Below, in pieces: positions 41,959 to 50,865 of a stretch of DNA of 64,000 nucleotides. The number at the start of each line of letters is the position of its first letter. Position 1 is the first letter of the stretch. The stretch is from Actinomycetota bacterium (GTDB lineage Bacteria > Actinomycetota > Geothermincolia > Geothermincolales > RBG-13-55-18): positions 1-64,000 of the forward strand of contig JASEFK010000003.1 in the NCBI GenBank assembly GCA_030019255.1, read 5' to 3'. Both the position numbers and the translations under genes were made by a program. Below the pieces are notes generated by a model. That model did not search any database, was not told the origin of the DNA, and worked only from the letters and a program-made list of their open reading frames with translations.

Positions 41959-43503
41959 TCAGTGGCGGAAGTGGCGCTTGCCGGTGAGCACCATAACCAG
42001 GCCTCGTCTTTTCACTTCCTCGAAGATCTCCTGGTCCCGGACCGAGCCTCCCGGCTGGATGAAGGCCTCCACCCCGGCCTCCGCGGCCAGGATAACCGAG
42101 TCCGGGAAGGGGAAGAAGGCATCCGAGGCCAGCACCGAGCCGCGTGCCCGGTCACCCGCCTTCATCAGCGCCACGCGGGTGGCGTCCACCCGGCTCATCT
42201 GCCCGGCGCCGACTCCCACCGTGGCGCGATCCCGGGCGAGGACGATGGCGTTGGAGCGGACGTGCTTGCACACCTTCCAGGCGAAGATGAGCTCCTCCCA
42301 CTGTTCCTCCGTGGGCTCGCGGTCTCCCACCAGGAGCATCTCCTCGCGGGGGTCCTCGCCCCGGTCGTAATCCTGGACCAGGAGCCCTCCCTCCACGCGC
42401 TTGACGTCCTTGAGCAGGAGGTAGGTCTCCCTCTCCAGGGGGAGCTGCAGGAGCCTGATGTCCTCCTTCCCCCGCAGGATGGAAAGGGCGGCCTCGGGGA
42501 AGGCCGGGGCGATCACCGCCTCCACGAAGGTCTCGTTGACCTGGGCTGCCGTCTCCTCGTCCACGGGACGGTTGAAGGCGATGACGCTCCCGAAGGCGCT
42601 CACCGGGTCGCAGCGGTAAGCCCGGCGGTAGGCCTCGGAGAGCCTCTCGGCCATGGCCACCCCGCAGGGATTGTTGTGCTTGATGATCACCGCCGCCGGG
42701 AGTTCCAGCTCCTTGACCAGGGCCCAGGCGGCGTCGAGGTCCAGGACGTTGTTGAAGGAGAGCTCCTTCCCGTGCAGCTGCTCGGCGAAGACCAGGGAGG
42801 TGGAGGGAGCCCCGATCTCCTGGTAGAGGGCGGCCTTCTGGTGGGGATTCTCCCCGTAGCGGAGGTCGGATTTCTTCTTAAAGACCATGTTCAGGGTGGC
42901 CGGGAACTCCTCGAAGGCCCGGGAGAGGTAGGCGTAGATGGCGGAGTCGTACTCCGCGGTGTGGCGGAAGGCCTCCGCGGCCAGGGCGCGCCGGGTTTCC
43001 AGGGAGATGGCTCCCCCGTTGCGGCGCATCTCCAAAAGGAGGGAGGAGTAGCGCTTGGGGTTGGTGACCACGGCCACGTCGGCGAAGTTCTTGGCCGCCG
43101 CCCGGATGAGGGTCACTCCCCCGATGTCGATCTGCTCCACCGCCTCCTCCAAGGTGGTCTCCGGGCGGGAGATGGTCTCCGCGAAGGGGTAGAGGTTGAC
43201 CACCACCAGGTCTATGGGCTTGATGCCCATCTCCTCCATCTCCCGCAGGTGTTCGGGGTCGTCGCGCCGGGCCAGGAGGGCGGCGTGGATGTTGGGGTGA
43301 AGGGTCTTGACCCTTCCCCCGAGCATCTCCGGGAAACCGGTGACCTCGGAGATGGGGGTGACCTCTATCCCCTCCTCCCGCAGCCTAGCCTCCGTGCCTC
43401 CCGTGGAGATGATCTCCACCCCCATGTCCCGGAGTTCCCTGGCCAGGCCCACGATGCCGGCCTTGTTGGAAACGCTTATCAAAGCCCTGCGCACGGGTTC
43501 CAC
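41959..43503 (-). CDS. purH: Bifunctional AICAR transformylase/IMP cyclohydrolase
   Basis: A 514-residue enzyme for the last two steps to IMP. The cyclohydrolase domain has ALISVSNKAGIVGLARELRDMG, STGGTEARLREEG, EMLGGRVKTLHPNIHAALLARR and VVVNLYPFAETI. The transformylase domain has LRYGENPHQKAALYQ, FNNVLDLDAAW, IIKHNNPCGVA and RSNAIVLARD, ending in GKRHFRH. GTG 43503 is chosen because GGAGGG lies seven bases ahead; ATG 43509 abuts that site. Last gene of the leftward purine cluster. Confidence 0.97.
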   Translation of the reverse strand: MEPVRRALISVSNKAGIVGLARELRDMGVEIISTGGTEARLREEGIEVTPISEVTGFPEMLGGRVKTLHPNIHAALLARRDDPEHLREMEEMGIKPIDLVVVNLYPFAETISRPETTLEEAVEQIDIGGVTLIRAAAKNFADVAVVTNPKRYSSLLLEMRRNGGAISLETRRALAAEAFRHTAEYDSAIYAYLSRAFEEFPATLNMVFKKKSDLRYGENPHQKAALYQEIGAPSTSLVFAEQLHGKELSFNNVLDLDAAWALVKELELPAAVIIKHNNPCGVAMAERLSEAYRRAYRCDPVSAFGSVIAFNRPVDEETAAQVNETFVEAVIAPAFPEAALSILRGKEDIRLLQLPLERETYLLLKDVKRVEGGLLVQDYDRGEDPREEMLLVGDREPTEEQWEELIFAWKVCKHVRSNAIVLARDRATVGVGAGQMSRVDATRVALMKAGDRARGSVLASDAFFPFPDSVILAAEAGVEAFIQPGGSVRDQEIFEEVKRRGLVMVLTGKRHFRH

Positions 43504-43546
43504 GCCCATCCCTCCTTAGCCGATACCTTAGAACGACCTGCCGTCC

Positions 43547-44164
43547 TCATGTTTCGTCCAGGATAACCACTCGCCTGCCCTCCACCCTCAGGCGCCCCTG
43601 GCAGAAGAGGCGGATGGCCTTCGGGTAGAGGCGGTATTCCACCTCGTGTATCCTCTGGTGCAGGCTCTCCACGTCGTCGTCCGGAAGCACGGGGACCGCC
43701 TCCTGGAGGATTATGGGACCGGTGTCCAATCCCTCGTCCACGAAATGGACGGTCACCCCGGTCACCTTGACCCCGTAGGCCAGGGCATCGGCCACTCCCG
43801 AGGTGCCCGGAAAGGAAGGGAGCAGGGCGGGATGGATGTTCAGGATACGGTTACGGAAGGCCTCCACGAACTCGGGGCTCACCAGCCGCATGTAACCGGC
43901 CAGGACCACCAGGTCCACCCGGTTTTCCTCCAGGATGCGGACAAGCTCCCGGTCGTAGGAAACCCGGTCGGGAAAGGACCGGGGATCCACGAAGACCGTT
44001 TGTAGCCCGTGGTTCCTGGCCCGCACCAGCCCGTAGGCGTCCTCGCGGTCGCTGATGACTACGGCTATGCGGGCGGGTATTTCCCCTTCCTCTATCCTCC
44101 TGGCTATATTTTCCAGGTTGGTCCCGCTCCCGGAGATGAGCACCCCAAGACGGCAGGTCTCCAC
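43547..44164 (-). CDS. purN: Phosphoribosylglycinamide formyltransferase (folate-dependent)
   Basis: A 205-residue transformylase. Motifs: GVLISGSGTNLENIARRIEEG, VVISDREDAYGLVRA, VVLAGYMRLVSPEFVEAF, ILNIHPALLPSFPGTSGVADALAYGVKVTGVTVHFVDEGLDTGPII, containing the catalytic Asn-His-Asp set. GTG 44164 is the start. It lies 43 bases before purH. The 318-base gap on its other side, to purM, has no recognisable gene. Confidence 0.96.
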   Translation of the reverse strand: METCRLGVLISGSGTNLENIARRIEEGEIPARIAVVISDREDAYGLVRARNHGLQTVFVDPRSFPDRVSYDRELVRILEENRVDLVVLAGYMRLVSPEFVEAFRNRILNIHPALLPSFPGTSGVADALAYGVKVTGVTVHFVDEGLDTGPIILQEAVPVLPDDDVESLHQRIHEVEYRLYPKAIRLFCQGRLRVEGRRVVILDET

Positions 44165-44482
44165 CTTTATTTACCCCCTGTCCTCCATCATCTTCGCCTT
44201 TCTCTACAAGGGTAAGGGTACGTCAACCTTGGCGGCCTCCATCAGGCCTGGAAGCTCGGGCCGTCATTTTCACCTTTCCCCATCAGGGTACGCCAACAAA
44301 GTCCCCGGCCGCCGTGAGTCCCTCTTGACGTCTACCGGTATTCATCGCTCACGCGAATCATAGACCGCCACGGCTTCCTGCATGGACGGTGCGACCGCCT
44401 TGTCGATCACCGACGCACATACCGGGTTCCTCCGCACCCTACACTGCCCAATGTCGCGAGGGTCGCCCGATTCCCGCGTCTC

Positions 44483-45523
44483 TCAGCAGGTGAGGCAGAT
44501 ACCCCCCGTGCCCTCGCGTATTTCCCCGATGCGAAAGGCCCGGTACTGGGAGAGGCCCAGGAGGTGGACCACCTGGCGGTAGTCGTTGAGGTCCACCACC
44601 AGCACCATGCCTATCCCCATGTTGAAGGTACGGTACATCTCCACCTCGTCCAGGTCCCCCATCCTGCGGATGATGTTGAAGATGCTGTGGGGATGCCAGG
44701 AGGAGACGTCGATTACGGCGTCCACGTTGCGGGGAAGCATGCGGGGCACGTTCTCGATGAGCCCTCCCCCCGTGATGTGGGCGATGCCCTTCACTTCCAC
44801 CTCCCGCAGCACCCGCAGGATGCCCGGAGCGTAGATCTCGGTGGGGGTAAGCAGTTCCTCCCCCAGGGTGGAGGACAACCCGCGCAGGCGGTCCTCCAGG
44901 TCGAAGTCGTTGAGCTCGAAGAATATCTTGCGCGCCAGGGAATAGCCGTTGGCGTGCAGTCCTGAGCTCCGCAGGCCCACGATGACATCCCCGGGCACGA
45001 TGCGCGAACCGTCGATGATGCGCTTCCGGTCCACCACCCCCACCACGAAACCGGCCAGGTCATACTCGTCCTCCTCCAGGATGCCGGGGTGCTCCGCGGT
45101 TTCCCCGCCTACGAGTGCGCATCCCGCCCGGCGGCAGCCGCGGGCGATGCCGGAAACGATGTCCTTGACCTTCTCCGGAACCACCTTCCCCATGGCCAGG
45201 TAATCCAGCATGAAGAGGGGCTCGGCCCCGCAGGTGACGATGTCGTCCACGCACATGGCCACCAGGTCCAAGCCGATGGTGTCGTGGCGGTCCAGCATCT
45301 GGGCTACCTTGACCTTGGTCCCCACACCGTCCACCGAGGAGACCAGGACCGGCTCTTCCATGCCCTCGAAGCGGGCCCGGAAGAGGGCCCCAAAGCCGCC
45401 CAGCTCGGAGAGGACCTCCGGGCGCAGCGTGGAGGCGACCTCTCCTGCTATGAGCTCCACGGCCTTCTTCCCGGCCTCGATATCCACCCCAGCCTCCCGG
45501 TAGGACAGGGGAGTGCAGGACAT
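44483..45523 (-). CDS. purM: Phosphoribosylformylglycinamidine cyclo-ligase (AIR synthetase)
   Basis: A 346-residue enzyme. Motifs: YREAGVDIEAGKKAVELI, LVSSVDGVGTKVKVAQ, DTIGLDLVAMCVDDIVTCGAEPLFMLDYLA, ALVGGETAEHPGI, GLRSSGLHANGYSLAR, HITGGGLIENVPRMLP. ATG 45523 is chosen because the family begins about ten residues before YREAGVDI and AGGAGAG lies ahead; longer in-frame starts near 45598 would add about 25 hydrophilic residues. It lies 98 bases downstream of purF. Confidence 0.96.
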   Translation of the reverse strand: MSCTPLSYREAGVDIEAGKKAVELIAGEVASTLRPEVLSELGGFGALFRARFEGMEEPVLVSSVDGVGTKVKVAQMLDRHDTIGLDLVAMCVDDIVTCGAEPLFMLDYLAMGKVVPEKVKDIVSGIARGCRRAGCALVGGETAEHPGILEEDEYDLAGFVVGVVDRKRIIDGSRIVPGDVIVGLRSSGLHANGYSLARKIFFELNDFDLEDRLRGLSSTLGEELLTPTEIYAPGILRVLREVEVKGIAHITGGGLIENVPRMLPRNVDAVIDVSSWHPHSIFNIIRRMGDLDEVEMYRTFNMGIGMVLVVDLNDYRQVVHLLGLSQYRAFRIGEIREGTGGICLTC

Positions 45524-45621
45524 CTCTTTCGACTCTCCTGACCCTGGTCCTTCCGACCTTCCTTCTTCGTGCACCATTTCCTCATCTGCCATTTTCATAC
45601 AACTCCATGACTCCGGATCCC

Positions 45622-47025
45622 TCAACCCGCCTCCAGGCGGCACTTGGCCATGCGCATCTCGTCGGGAACGGGGATGGGGTATTCCCCGTCGAAGCAAGCG
45701 GTGCAGAACTCCTCCTTGGGCCTCCCCGTAGCCCGCACCAGGTTCTCCATGCTCAGGTAGTGCAGGGTGTCGGCCCCGATGAAGCGGCGTATCTCCTCCA
45801 CGCTGCGGGAGGAGGCGATGAGCTCCTGGCGGGTGGCGGTGTCGATGCCGTAGAAGCAGGGGTTCTTGTCCGGAGGTGAGCTTATACGCATGTGCACCTC
45901 CCGGGCCCCCGCATCCCGCAGCATCTTGACGATCTCCTTGGTGGTGTTGCCGCGGACTATGGAATCGTCCACCACCACCAGTCGCTTGCCCCGGATGTCC
46001 CGCACTAAGGGGTTGAGCTTGAGGCGCACCCCCAGCTGGCGGATGGCCTGGGTGGGCTGGATGAAGGTACGGCCCACGTAGCGGTTCTTTATGAGCCCCT
46101 CCCCGAAGGGGATGCCCGAGGCCTGGGAGAAGCCGATGGCCGCCGGGACCCCGGTGTCCGGGATGGGCATGACCACGTCCGCCTCCACCGGGGCCTCGTC
46201 GGCCAGGCTCATCCCCATGTGCTTGCGGGCATGGTAGAGGTAGGTGCCGTACATCACCGAATCGGGGCGCGCGAAGTAAATGAACTCGAAGATGCACAGG
46301 GAGGGCCGCCGCATCTCCGCGAAGCGCTCGAAGCGAAGGCCGGAATGGTCGATGACCGCCATCTCCCCCGGCTCAATCTCCCTTATGTACTCGGCCCCTA
46401 TGATATCCAGCCCGCAGCTCTCGCTGGATACGGCGAAGCCGTCCCGGTAACGCCCCACGCACAGGGGGCGGATGCCATGGGGGTCCCGCAGCCCGATGAG
46501 CTTGGTCTCGGTCAGTATGGCCAGGCTATAGGCTCCGCTCAGGCGGGGCATGACCTCACGGACGGCCTCCTCGATGTCCCCCGCCGGATGCCGGGCCAGG
46601 AGCAGGGCGATGACCTCGGTATCGGAGGTGGTATGGAAGCGAACCCCCTGTTCTCGAAGCTCCTCCCGCAGCTCGTCGGTGTTCACCAGGTTGCCGTTGT
46701 GGGCCACGTAAACGGAGCCCCGGTGCCCGGAGGCATGGATGGGCTGGGAGTTCTCCCAGAAGGAGGAGCCGGTGGTGGAATAACGGACGTGGCCTATGGC
46801 CATGTGGCCCTGCAGGTTGAGGAGGTCCCTCTCGCTGAAGACCTGGGAGACCATGCCCATGTCCTTGAGCATCACCGTTTCCCGTCCGTCGGATACGGCG
46901 ATTCCCGCGCTCTCCTGGCCCCTGTGCTGGAGGGCGTAGAGGGCGTAGTAGGTCAGCTTGGCCACGTCGTCCTCGCGGGTGTAGATACCGAAAACGCCGC
47001 AGTGGTCGTGAATCTCGAGGCTCAT
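45622..47025 (-). CDS. purF: Amidophosphoribosyltransferase
   Basis: A 467-residue glutamine-PRPP amidotransferase, first committed step. The N-terminal propeptide SLEIHDH ends before the nucleophile in CGVFGIYTRED, so self-processing is expected. The glutaminase domain has LQHRGQESAGIAV and VRYSTTGSSFWENSQP; the PRPP loop is LVVVDDSIVRGNTTKEIV. Cysteines in PSLCIFEF, KNPCFYGID and EEFCTACF are at the four positions that bind the 4Fe-4S cluster in Bacillus-type PurF. ATG 47025 is used; GTG 47040 falls inside the ribosome site. Confidence 0.97.
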   Translation of the reverse strand: MSLEIHDHCGVFGIYTREDDVAKLTYYALYALQHRGQESAGIAVSDGRETVMLKDMGMVSQVFSERDLLNLQGHMAIGHVRYSTTGSSFWENSQPIHASGHRGSVYVAHNGNLVNTDELREELREQGVRFHTTSDTEVIALLLARHPAGDIEEAVREVMPRLSGAYSLAILTETKLIGLRDPHGIRPLCVGRYRDGFAVSSESCGLDIIGAEYIREIEPGEMAVIDHSGLRFERFAEMRRPSLCIFEFIYFARPDSVMYGTYLYHARKHMGMSLADEAPVEADVVMPIPDTGVPAAIGFSQASGIPFGEGLIKNRYVGRTFIQPTQAIRQLGVRLKLNPLVRDIRGKRLVVVDDSIVRGNTTKEIVKMLRDAGAREVHMRISSPPDKNPCFYGIDTATRQELIASSRSVEEIRRFIGADTLHYLSMENLVRATGRPKEEFCTACFDGEYPIPVPDEMRMAKCRLEAG

Positions 47026-47205
47026 GTTCGCCTTTCCCACCTCTTTTCGGCGACGACCGCCGTTTTCCGCGCCGCCACCTGCTTTCCCGGATCCCGGTGA
47101 GTGGTGTTTTTCCGGACAGTCTATTCCCGGCTCACACTACCAGTGTAATATAATCCGTCCCCATCGGGATTGATGTCTTCCTCTCACCGGGATACACACC
47201 TCCCT

Positions 47206-47326
47206 GTTCCGCATTCCCGCTCCACCATTCCGCACTTCCGGTTCACCATTCCGCATTCCATGTCCACCATTCCGCACTTCCGGTTCACCCATGTCATTGA
47301 GAGGTATTCCGCACTCCCCGTCCACC
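47206..47326. repeat. 21-bp tandem repeats
   Basis: Four contiguous 21-bp units (47206-47289) with consensus ATTCCGCACTTCCGGTTCAC plus one base, then a 16-base break (47290-47305) and a fifth unit (47306-47326). Units vary at a few positions and no unique spacers lie between them, so this is not a CRISPR array. Confidence 0.85.
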
Positions 47327-47329
47327 TAT

Positions 47330-47419
47330 GTCATTGCGAGGAGGCGCGGAGCGCCGACGAAGCAATCTCGCGGGGCGATGCGCTTCCGGGTGGGATCGCT
47401 TCGCTTCGCTCGCGATGAC
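47330..47419. repeat. Dispersed inverted repeat (GTCATTGCGAG element)
   Basis: The 90-base element begins GTCATTGCGAGGAGGCGCGG and ends TTCGCTCGCGATGAC, with complementary ends, and contains GACGAAGCAATCTC and GGGATCGCTTCGCTT arms. A related partial copy lies at 61131-61170. Similar sequences are scattered in many bacterial genomes as non-autonomous mobile or REP-like elements. Confidence 0.75.
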
Positions 47420-47477
47420 AAGAAAAGGTCCTCGCGATGGCAGAAAGGGACCTCGGGATGACAGAAAAGGTCCTTGG
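47414..47477. repeat. Second 21-bp tandem repeat array
   Basis: Three units at 47414-47435, 47436-47456 and 47457-47477, consensus GATGACAGAAAAGGTCCTCG plus one base, starting from the terminal GATGAC of the adjacent inverted repeat. Copies differ at several positions. Confidence 0.8.
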
Positions 47478-47508
47478 AATGGCATGTTGGGGTACATCAC
47501 CGGGACCT

Positions 47509-49704
47509 TCACCCGCCGGCCTCCCCGCTCAGTATCCGCTCCAGGGCCTCCTCCCTGGCCCTGGACATGTCGAGCAGGCCGAGGTCTATCCAGTCGTTCA
47601 CCACCAGGCGGTTGCCCCCCGTCTTCCCCAGCACGGATAAGGGAATCTGCCGGCTCCCTGCCAGGGCACGGAGGGAATCCAAGTCCTCTTCGGTCACCGT
47701 GACCACGAAGCGCGACTGGCTCTCGCCGAAGAGCCAGGCATGGGGCGGCAACCCGGTCTCCACACGCAGGGAGGCTCCCACCCCACCCGCGCAACAGCAC
47801 TCCAGGAGGGCCAGGGCCACCCCGCCCTCCGAACAGTCATGGGCCGAGAGCACCATGCCGCGGCGGATGGCCTCGATGCAGGCGGTCTGCACCCTCTTCT
47901 CCAGGTCCAGGTCCAGGCGGGGAGGGCTCCCTGCCACCAGCCCGTGGATCAGCCTCAGGTACTCTGAGCCCCCCAGGTCCTCGCCGGTCTCGCCCAGAAG
48001 GACCACTAAAAGTCCCTCGCCGGGGAAACCCATGGTGCGGCGGTGGGCCAGGTTGCCGATGAGTCCCACCATGCCCACGATGGGAGTGGGATAGATGGCC
48101 TTCCCGAAGGACTCGTTGTAAAAGCTCACGTTCCCGCTCACCACTGGCAGCTCCAGGAAACGCGCCGCGTCGGCCAGCCCGCGCACTGACTCCCTGAATT
48201 GCCAGAAAATGTCAGGTCTCTCCGGATTCCCAAAGTTCAGGCAGTTGGTCAGGGCCATGGGCACGCCTCCCGAGGCCACCACGTTGCGAGCCGCCTCGGC
48301 CACAGCTATCTGGGTGCCCAGGTAGGGATCCAGGTATACGTAACGCGAGTTGCCGTCGCAGGATATGGCCAGGGCCTTGCTGGTGCCCTTAACCCGCAGC
48401 ACGGCGGCATCGGATCCCGGGTAGACCACGGTATTCAGCTGCACCATGTGGTCGTACTGTTCGTAGACCCATCTCTTGTCGCAGAGGTTGGGGCTGCCCG
48501 CCAGGCGGAGCAGGACCTCGCCGTAATCCGAGGGGTGATCCAGGGAGGAGAGGTCCAGGGACCGCACCTCGTCCAGGTATTCCGGCCTCTCCGAGGGTCG
48601 GTCGTAGACCGGTCCCTGGGCCAAGGTGGTGGCGGGCACGTCAGCCACCTTCTCCCCGTGCCAGTAGACCTCCAGCCGGTCCCCCTCGATGACCTCCCCG
48701 ATGACCACGGCGTTGAGGTCCCACTTGCCACAGATTTCCATCACCTGGTCCAGCTTGGAGGGCTCCACGATGGCCAACATGCGCTCCTGGGACTCGGAGA
48801 TCATGATCTCGAAGGGTTCCATCTCCTCGCGCAGGGGGACCTTCTCCAGCCACACCCTCATGCCCACGCCACCGCGGGCGGCCGTCTCCGAGCAGGCGCA
48901 GGACAGCCCGGCAGCCCCCAGGTCCTGGAGCCCCACCAGGAGGCCTCGGTCCAGGAGCTCCAGGCAGGCCTCGATAAGCAGCTTCTCGGTGAAGGGATCG
49001 CCCACCTGCACGCTGGGGCGTTTCTCCTGGCTGGTCTCGTCGAACTCCTGCGAGGCCAGGATGGAGGCGCCGCCTATGCCGTCCCTGCCGGTGCGGTTCC
49101 CGATGAGCACCACCGCGTTGCCCACCCCGGTAGCCACGCCCCGAATGAGCTTCTCCTTGGGCATGATTCCCACGCACATCACGTTGACCAGGGGGTTCTC
49201 GTCGTAGCAAGGATCGAAGTAGATGTCCCCGCCCACGGTGGGGATGCCCAGGCAGTTGCCGTACCCGGCGATTCCGGCCACCACGCCGCTTAAGAGGTAG
49301 CGGTTGCGAGGCTTGGAGGGGTCACCGAAGCGCAGGGGATCCAGGCAGGCGATGGGCCGGGCCCCCATGGTGAAGATGTCCCGCACGATGCCCCCTATGC
49401 CCGTGGCCGCCCCCTGGTAGGGCTCCACCGCGCTGGGGTGGTTGTGGGACTCCATCTTGAAGGCCACCGCCAGCCCGCCCCCGATGTCGATTACCCCCGC
49501 GTTCTCACCCGGTCCCTGCAGCACGTAGGAGGCCCGGGTGGGAAGCTGGGAGAGCACCATCTTGGAGCTCTTGTAGGAGCAGTGCTCGCTCCACATGAGG
49601 GAATACATCCCCAGCTCCACCTTGTTGGGTTCCCGCCCCAGGAGCCGGACGATGTCCCGGTATTCGTCCGCCGTCAGACCCAGTTCCTCGTACAGCTCCG
49701 CCAT
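47509..49704 (-). CDS. purL: Phosphoribosylformylglycinamidine synthase, large subunit PurL
   Basis: A 731-residue ATP-dependent synthetase of the small (PurLQS) type. Motifs: ELGMYSLMWSEHCSYKSSK (with catalytic His), GPGENAGVIDIGGGLAVAFKMESHNHPSAVEPYQGAATGIGG read in pieces, DPLRFGDP, GIPTVGGDIYFDPCYDENPLVNVMCVG, QDLGAAGLSCACSE, CLNFGNPERPDIF and SAHDCSEGGVALALLE. ATG 49704 is used since GGAGATGAGG precedes it; the frame runs on to 49785. It needs the glutaminase PurQ (next upstream gene) and PurS, here part of the PurC fusion. Confidence 0.97.
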   Translation of the reverse strand: MAELYEELGLTADEYRDIVRLLGREPNKVELGMYSLMWSEHCSYKSSKMVLSQLPTRASYVLQGPGENAGVIDIGGGLAVAFKMESHNHPSAVEPYQGAATGIGGIVRDIFTMGARPIACLDPLRFGDPSKPRNRYLLSGVVAGIAGYGNCLGIPTVGGDIYFDPCYDENPLVNVMCVGIMPKEKLIRGVATGVGNAVVLIGNRTGRDGIGGASILASQEFDETSQEKRPSVQVGDPFTEKLLIEACLELLDRGLLVGLQDLGAAGLSCACSETAARGGVGMRVWLEKVPLREEMEPFEIMISESQERMLAIVEPSKLDQVMEICGKWDLNAVVIGEVIEGDRLEVYWHGEKVADVPATTLAQGPVYDRPSERPEYLDEVRSLDLSSLDHPSDYGEVLLRLAGSPNLCDKRWVYEQYDHMVQLNTVVYPGSDAAVLRVKGTSKALAISCDGNSRYVYLDPYLGTQIAVAEAARNVVASGGVPMALTNCLNFGNPERPDIFWQFRESVRGLADAARFLELPVVSGNVSFYNESFGKAIYPTPIVGMVGLIGNLAHRRTMGFPGEGLLVVLLGETGEDLGGSEYLRLIHGLVAGSPPRLDLDLEKRVQTACIEAIRRGMVLSAHDCSEGGVALALLECCCAGGVGASLRVETGLPPHAWLFGESQSRFVVTVTEEDLDSLRALAGSRQIPLSVLGKTGGNRLVVNDWIDLGLLDMSRAREEALERILSGEAGG

Positions 49705-49952
49705 GGCCTCATCTCCAATCGCCGTTCCACCGCATCCGTCACCGCTCCGCCTATTCCGTCCCCGCTTGCCCCGGCGATCGACCACGCAAAATTGTACGAT
49801 ACCCCATTTTCAGGCTCTCCCCACCTTGTCTCGTTTTAACTTCCCCGGCGATCGACCCCCGGCAACCGAAACGGGCCTTCCTTCTCGCCTCGGTTACACC
49901 TGGCCCCAACCTCGATCTACCTGGCATATTATTCCAGCTACGGCTCACGTCC

Positions 49953-50651
49953 TCATCCCCTTTCCCGGTAGTGCTCGAGGATGGATTCCCAGATCACCAG
50001 GCCGTCGGTGCTCCCCAGTATCTCCTCCGAGGCCCTCTCCGGGTGGGGCATGAGTCCGAAGACGTTAAATCCTTCGTTGCATATGCCGGCGATGTTGTCC
50101 AGGGAACCGTTAGGGTTGGACTCCGGGTTGACCTCACCGTTCTGGTCACAGTAACGCAGTATAACCCGCCCCTCCTCCACCAGCCGCCGGTGGGTGGCGG
50201 GATCCACCACGTAATTGCCCTCGTTGTGGGCTATGGGAATACGCAGGACCTGCCCCGGCTGAGCGCGGTTGGTCCAGGGGGTGGCGGTGTTTTCCACCCT
50301 CAGGTTTACGAAGCGGCAGATGAAATGGAGGCTGGTGTTGCGCAGCATGGCGCCGGGGAGCAGTCCCGCCTCCAGGAGGATCTGGAATCCATTGCAGATG
50401 CCGATGACCAGCCCTCCCTCCCGGGCGAACCCGGCCACCGCCTCCATGACCGGGCTGAAGCGGGCTATGGCCCCGCACCGCAGGTAATCTCCGTAGGAGA
50501 ATCCGCCCGGCAGGACCAGGCAGTCGTAGGACGAGACGACCCTTTCCTTGTGCCACACGTAATCCACGTCCTCCCGGAGTACCTTGTCGATGACGTGATA
50601 ACAATCCGCTTCACAGTTGCTACCGGGGAAGACCACCACTCCGAACTTCAT
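49953..50651 (-). CDS. purQ: Phosphoribosylformylglycinamidine synthase, glutaminase subunit PurQ
   Basis: A 232-residue class I amidotransferase. [18 protein letters not shown] at the start, [19 protein letters not shown], nucleophile [18 protein letters not shown], and catalytic His-Glu in [17 protein letters not shown] 50651 has GAGGAGAGG ahead. Lies 248 bases upstream of purL in the direction of transcription. Confidence 0.96.
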   Translation of the reverse strand: MKFGVVVFPGSNCEADCYHVIDKVLREDVDYVWHKERVVSSYDCLVLPGGFSYGDYLRCGAIARFSPVMEAVAGFAREGGLVIGICNGFQILLEAGLLPGAMLRNTSLHFICRFVNLRVENTATPWTNRAQPGQVLRIPIAHNEGNYVVDPATHRRLVEEGRVILRYCDQNGEVNPESNPNGSLDNIAGICNEGFNVFGLMPHPERASEEILGSTDGLVIWESILEHYRERG

Positions 50652-50865
50652 GGACACCTCTCCTCGGGGTCAAGAACTTTTACCAGTTATTACCTTTTCA
50701 GCACTTTCCTCCATCCCGCTCTCCACCGCCCGGCCGGCGAACCCGTCCCGGTACATAACCGGGGTCACCGCCTTTTCCTTTCCGGGTCCCCGCCATCCTT
50801 TTCCGAACCCTTCCCGTACATCCCGGAACCGGTTCCCGGGGCGGAATCATGGTCAACCCGTCTCC

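Noticed and set aside
41962-43566. A 534-residue plus-strand open frame
   Set aside because: It is the complement of purH and has no recognisable motif.
45524-46297. Upstream extension of the PurM frame
   Set aside because: It overlaps purF in another frame; the family start is at 45523.
47206-47326. Possible CRISPR array
   Set aside because: The units abut each other without unique spacers and no cas gene is present.
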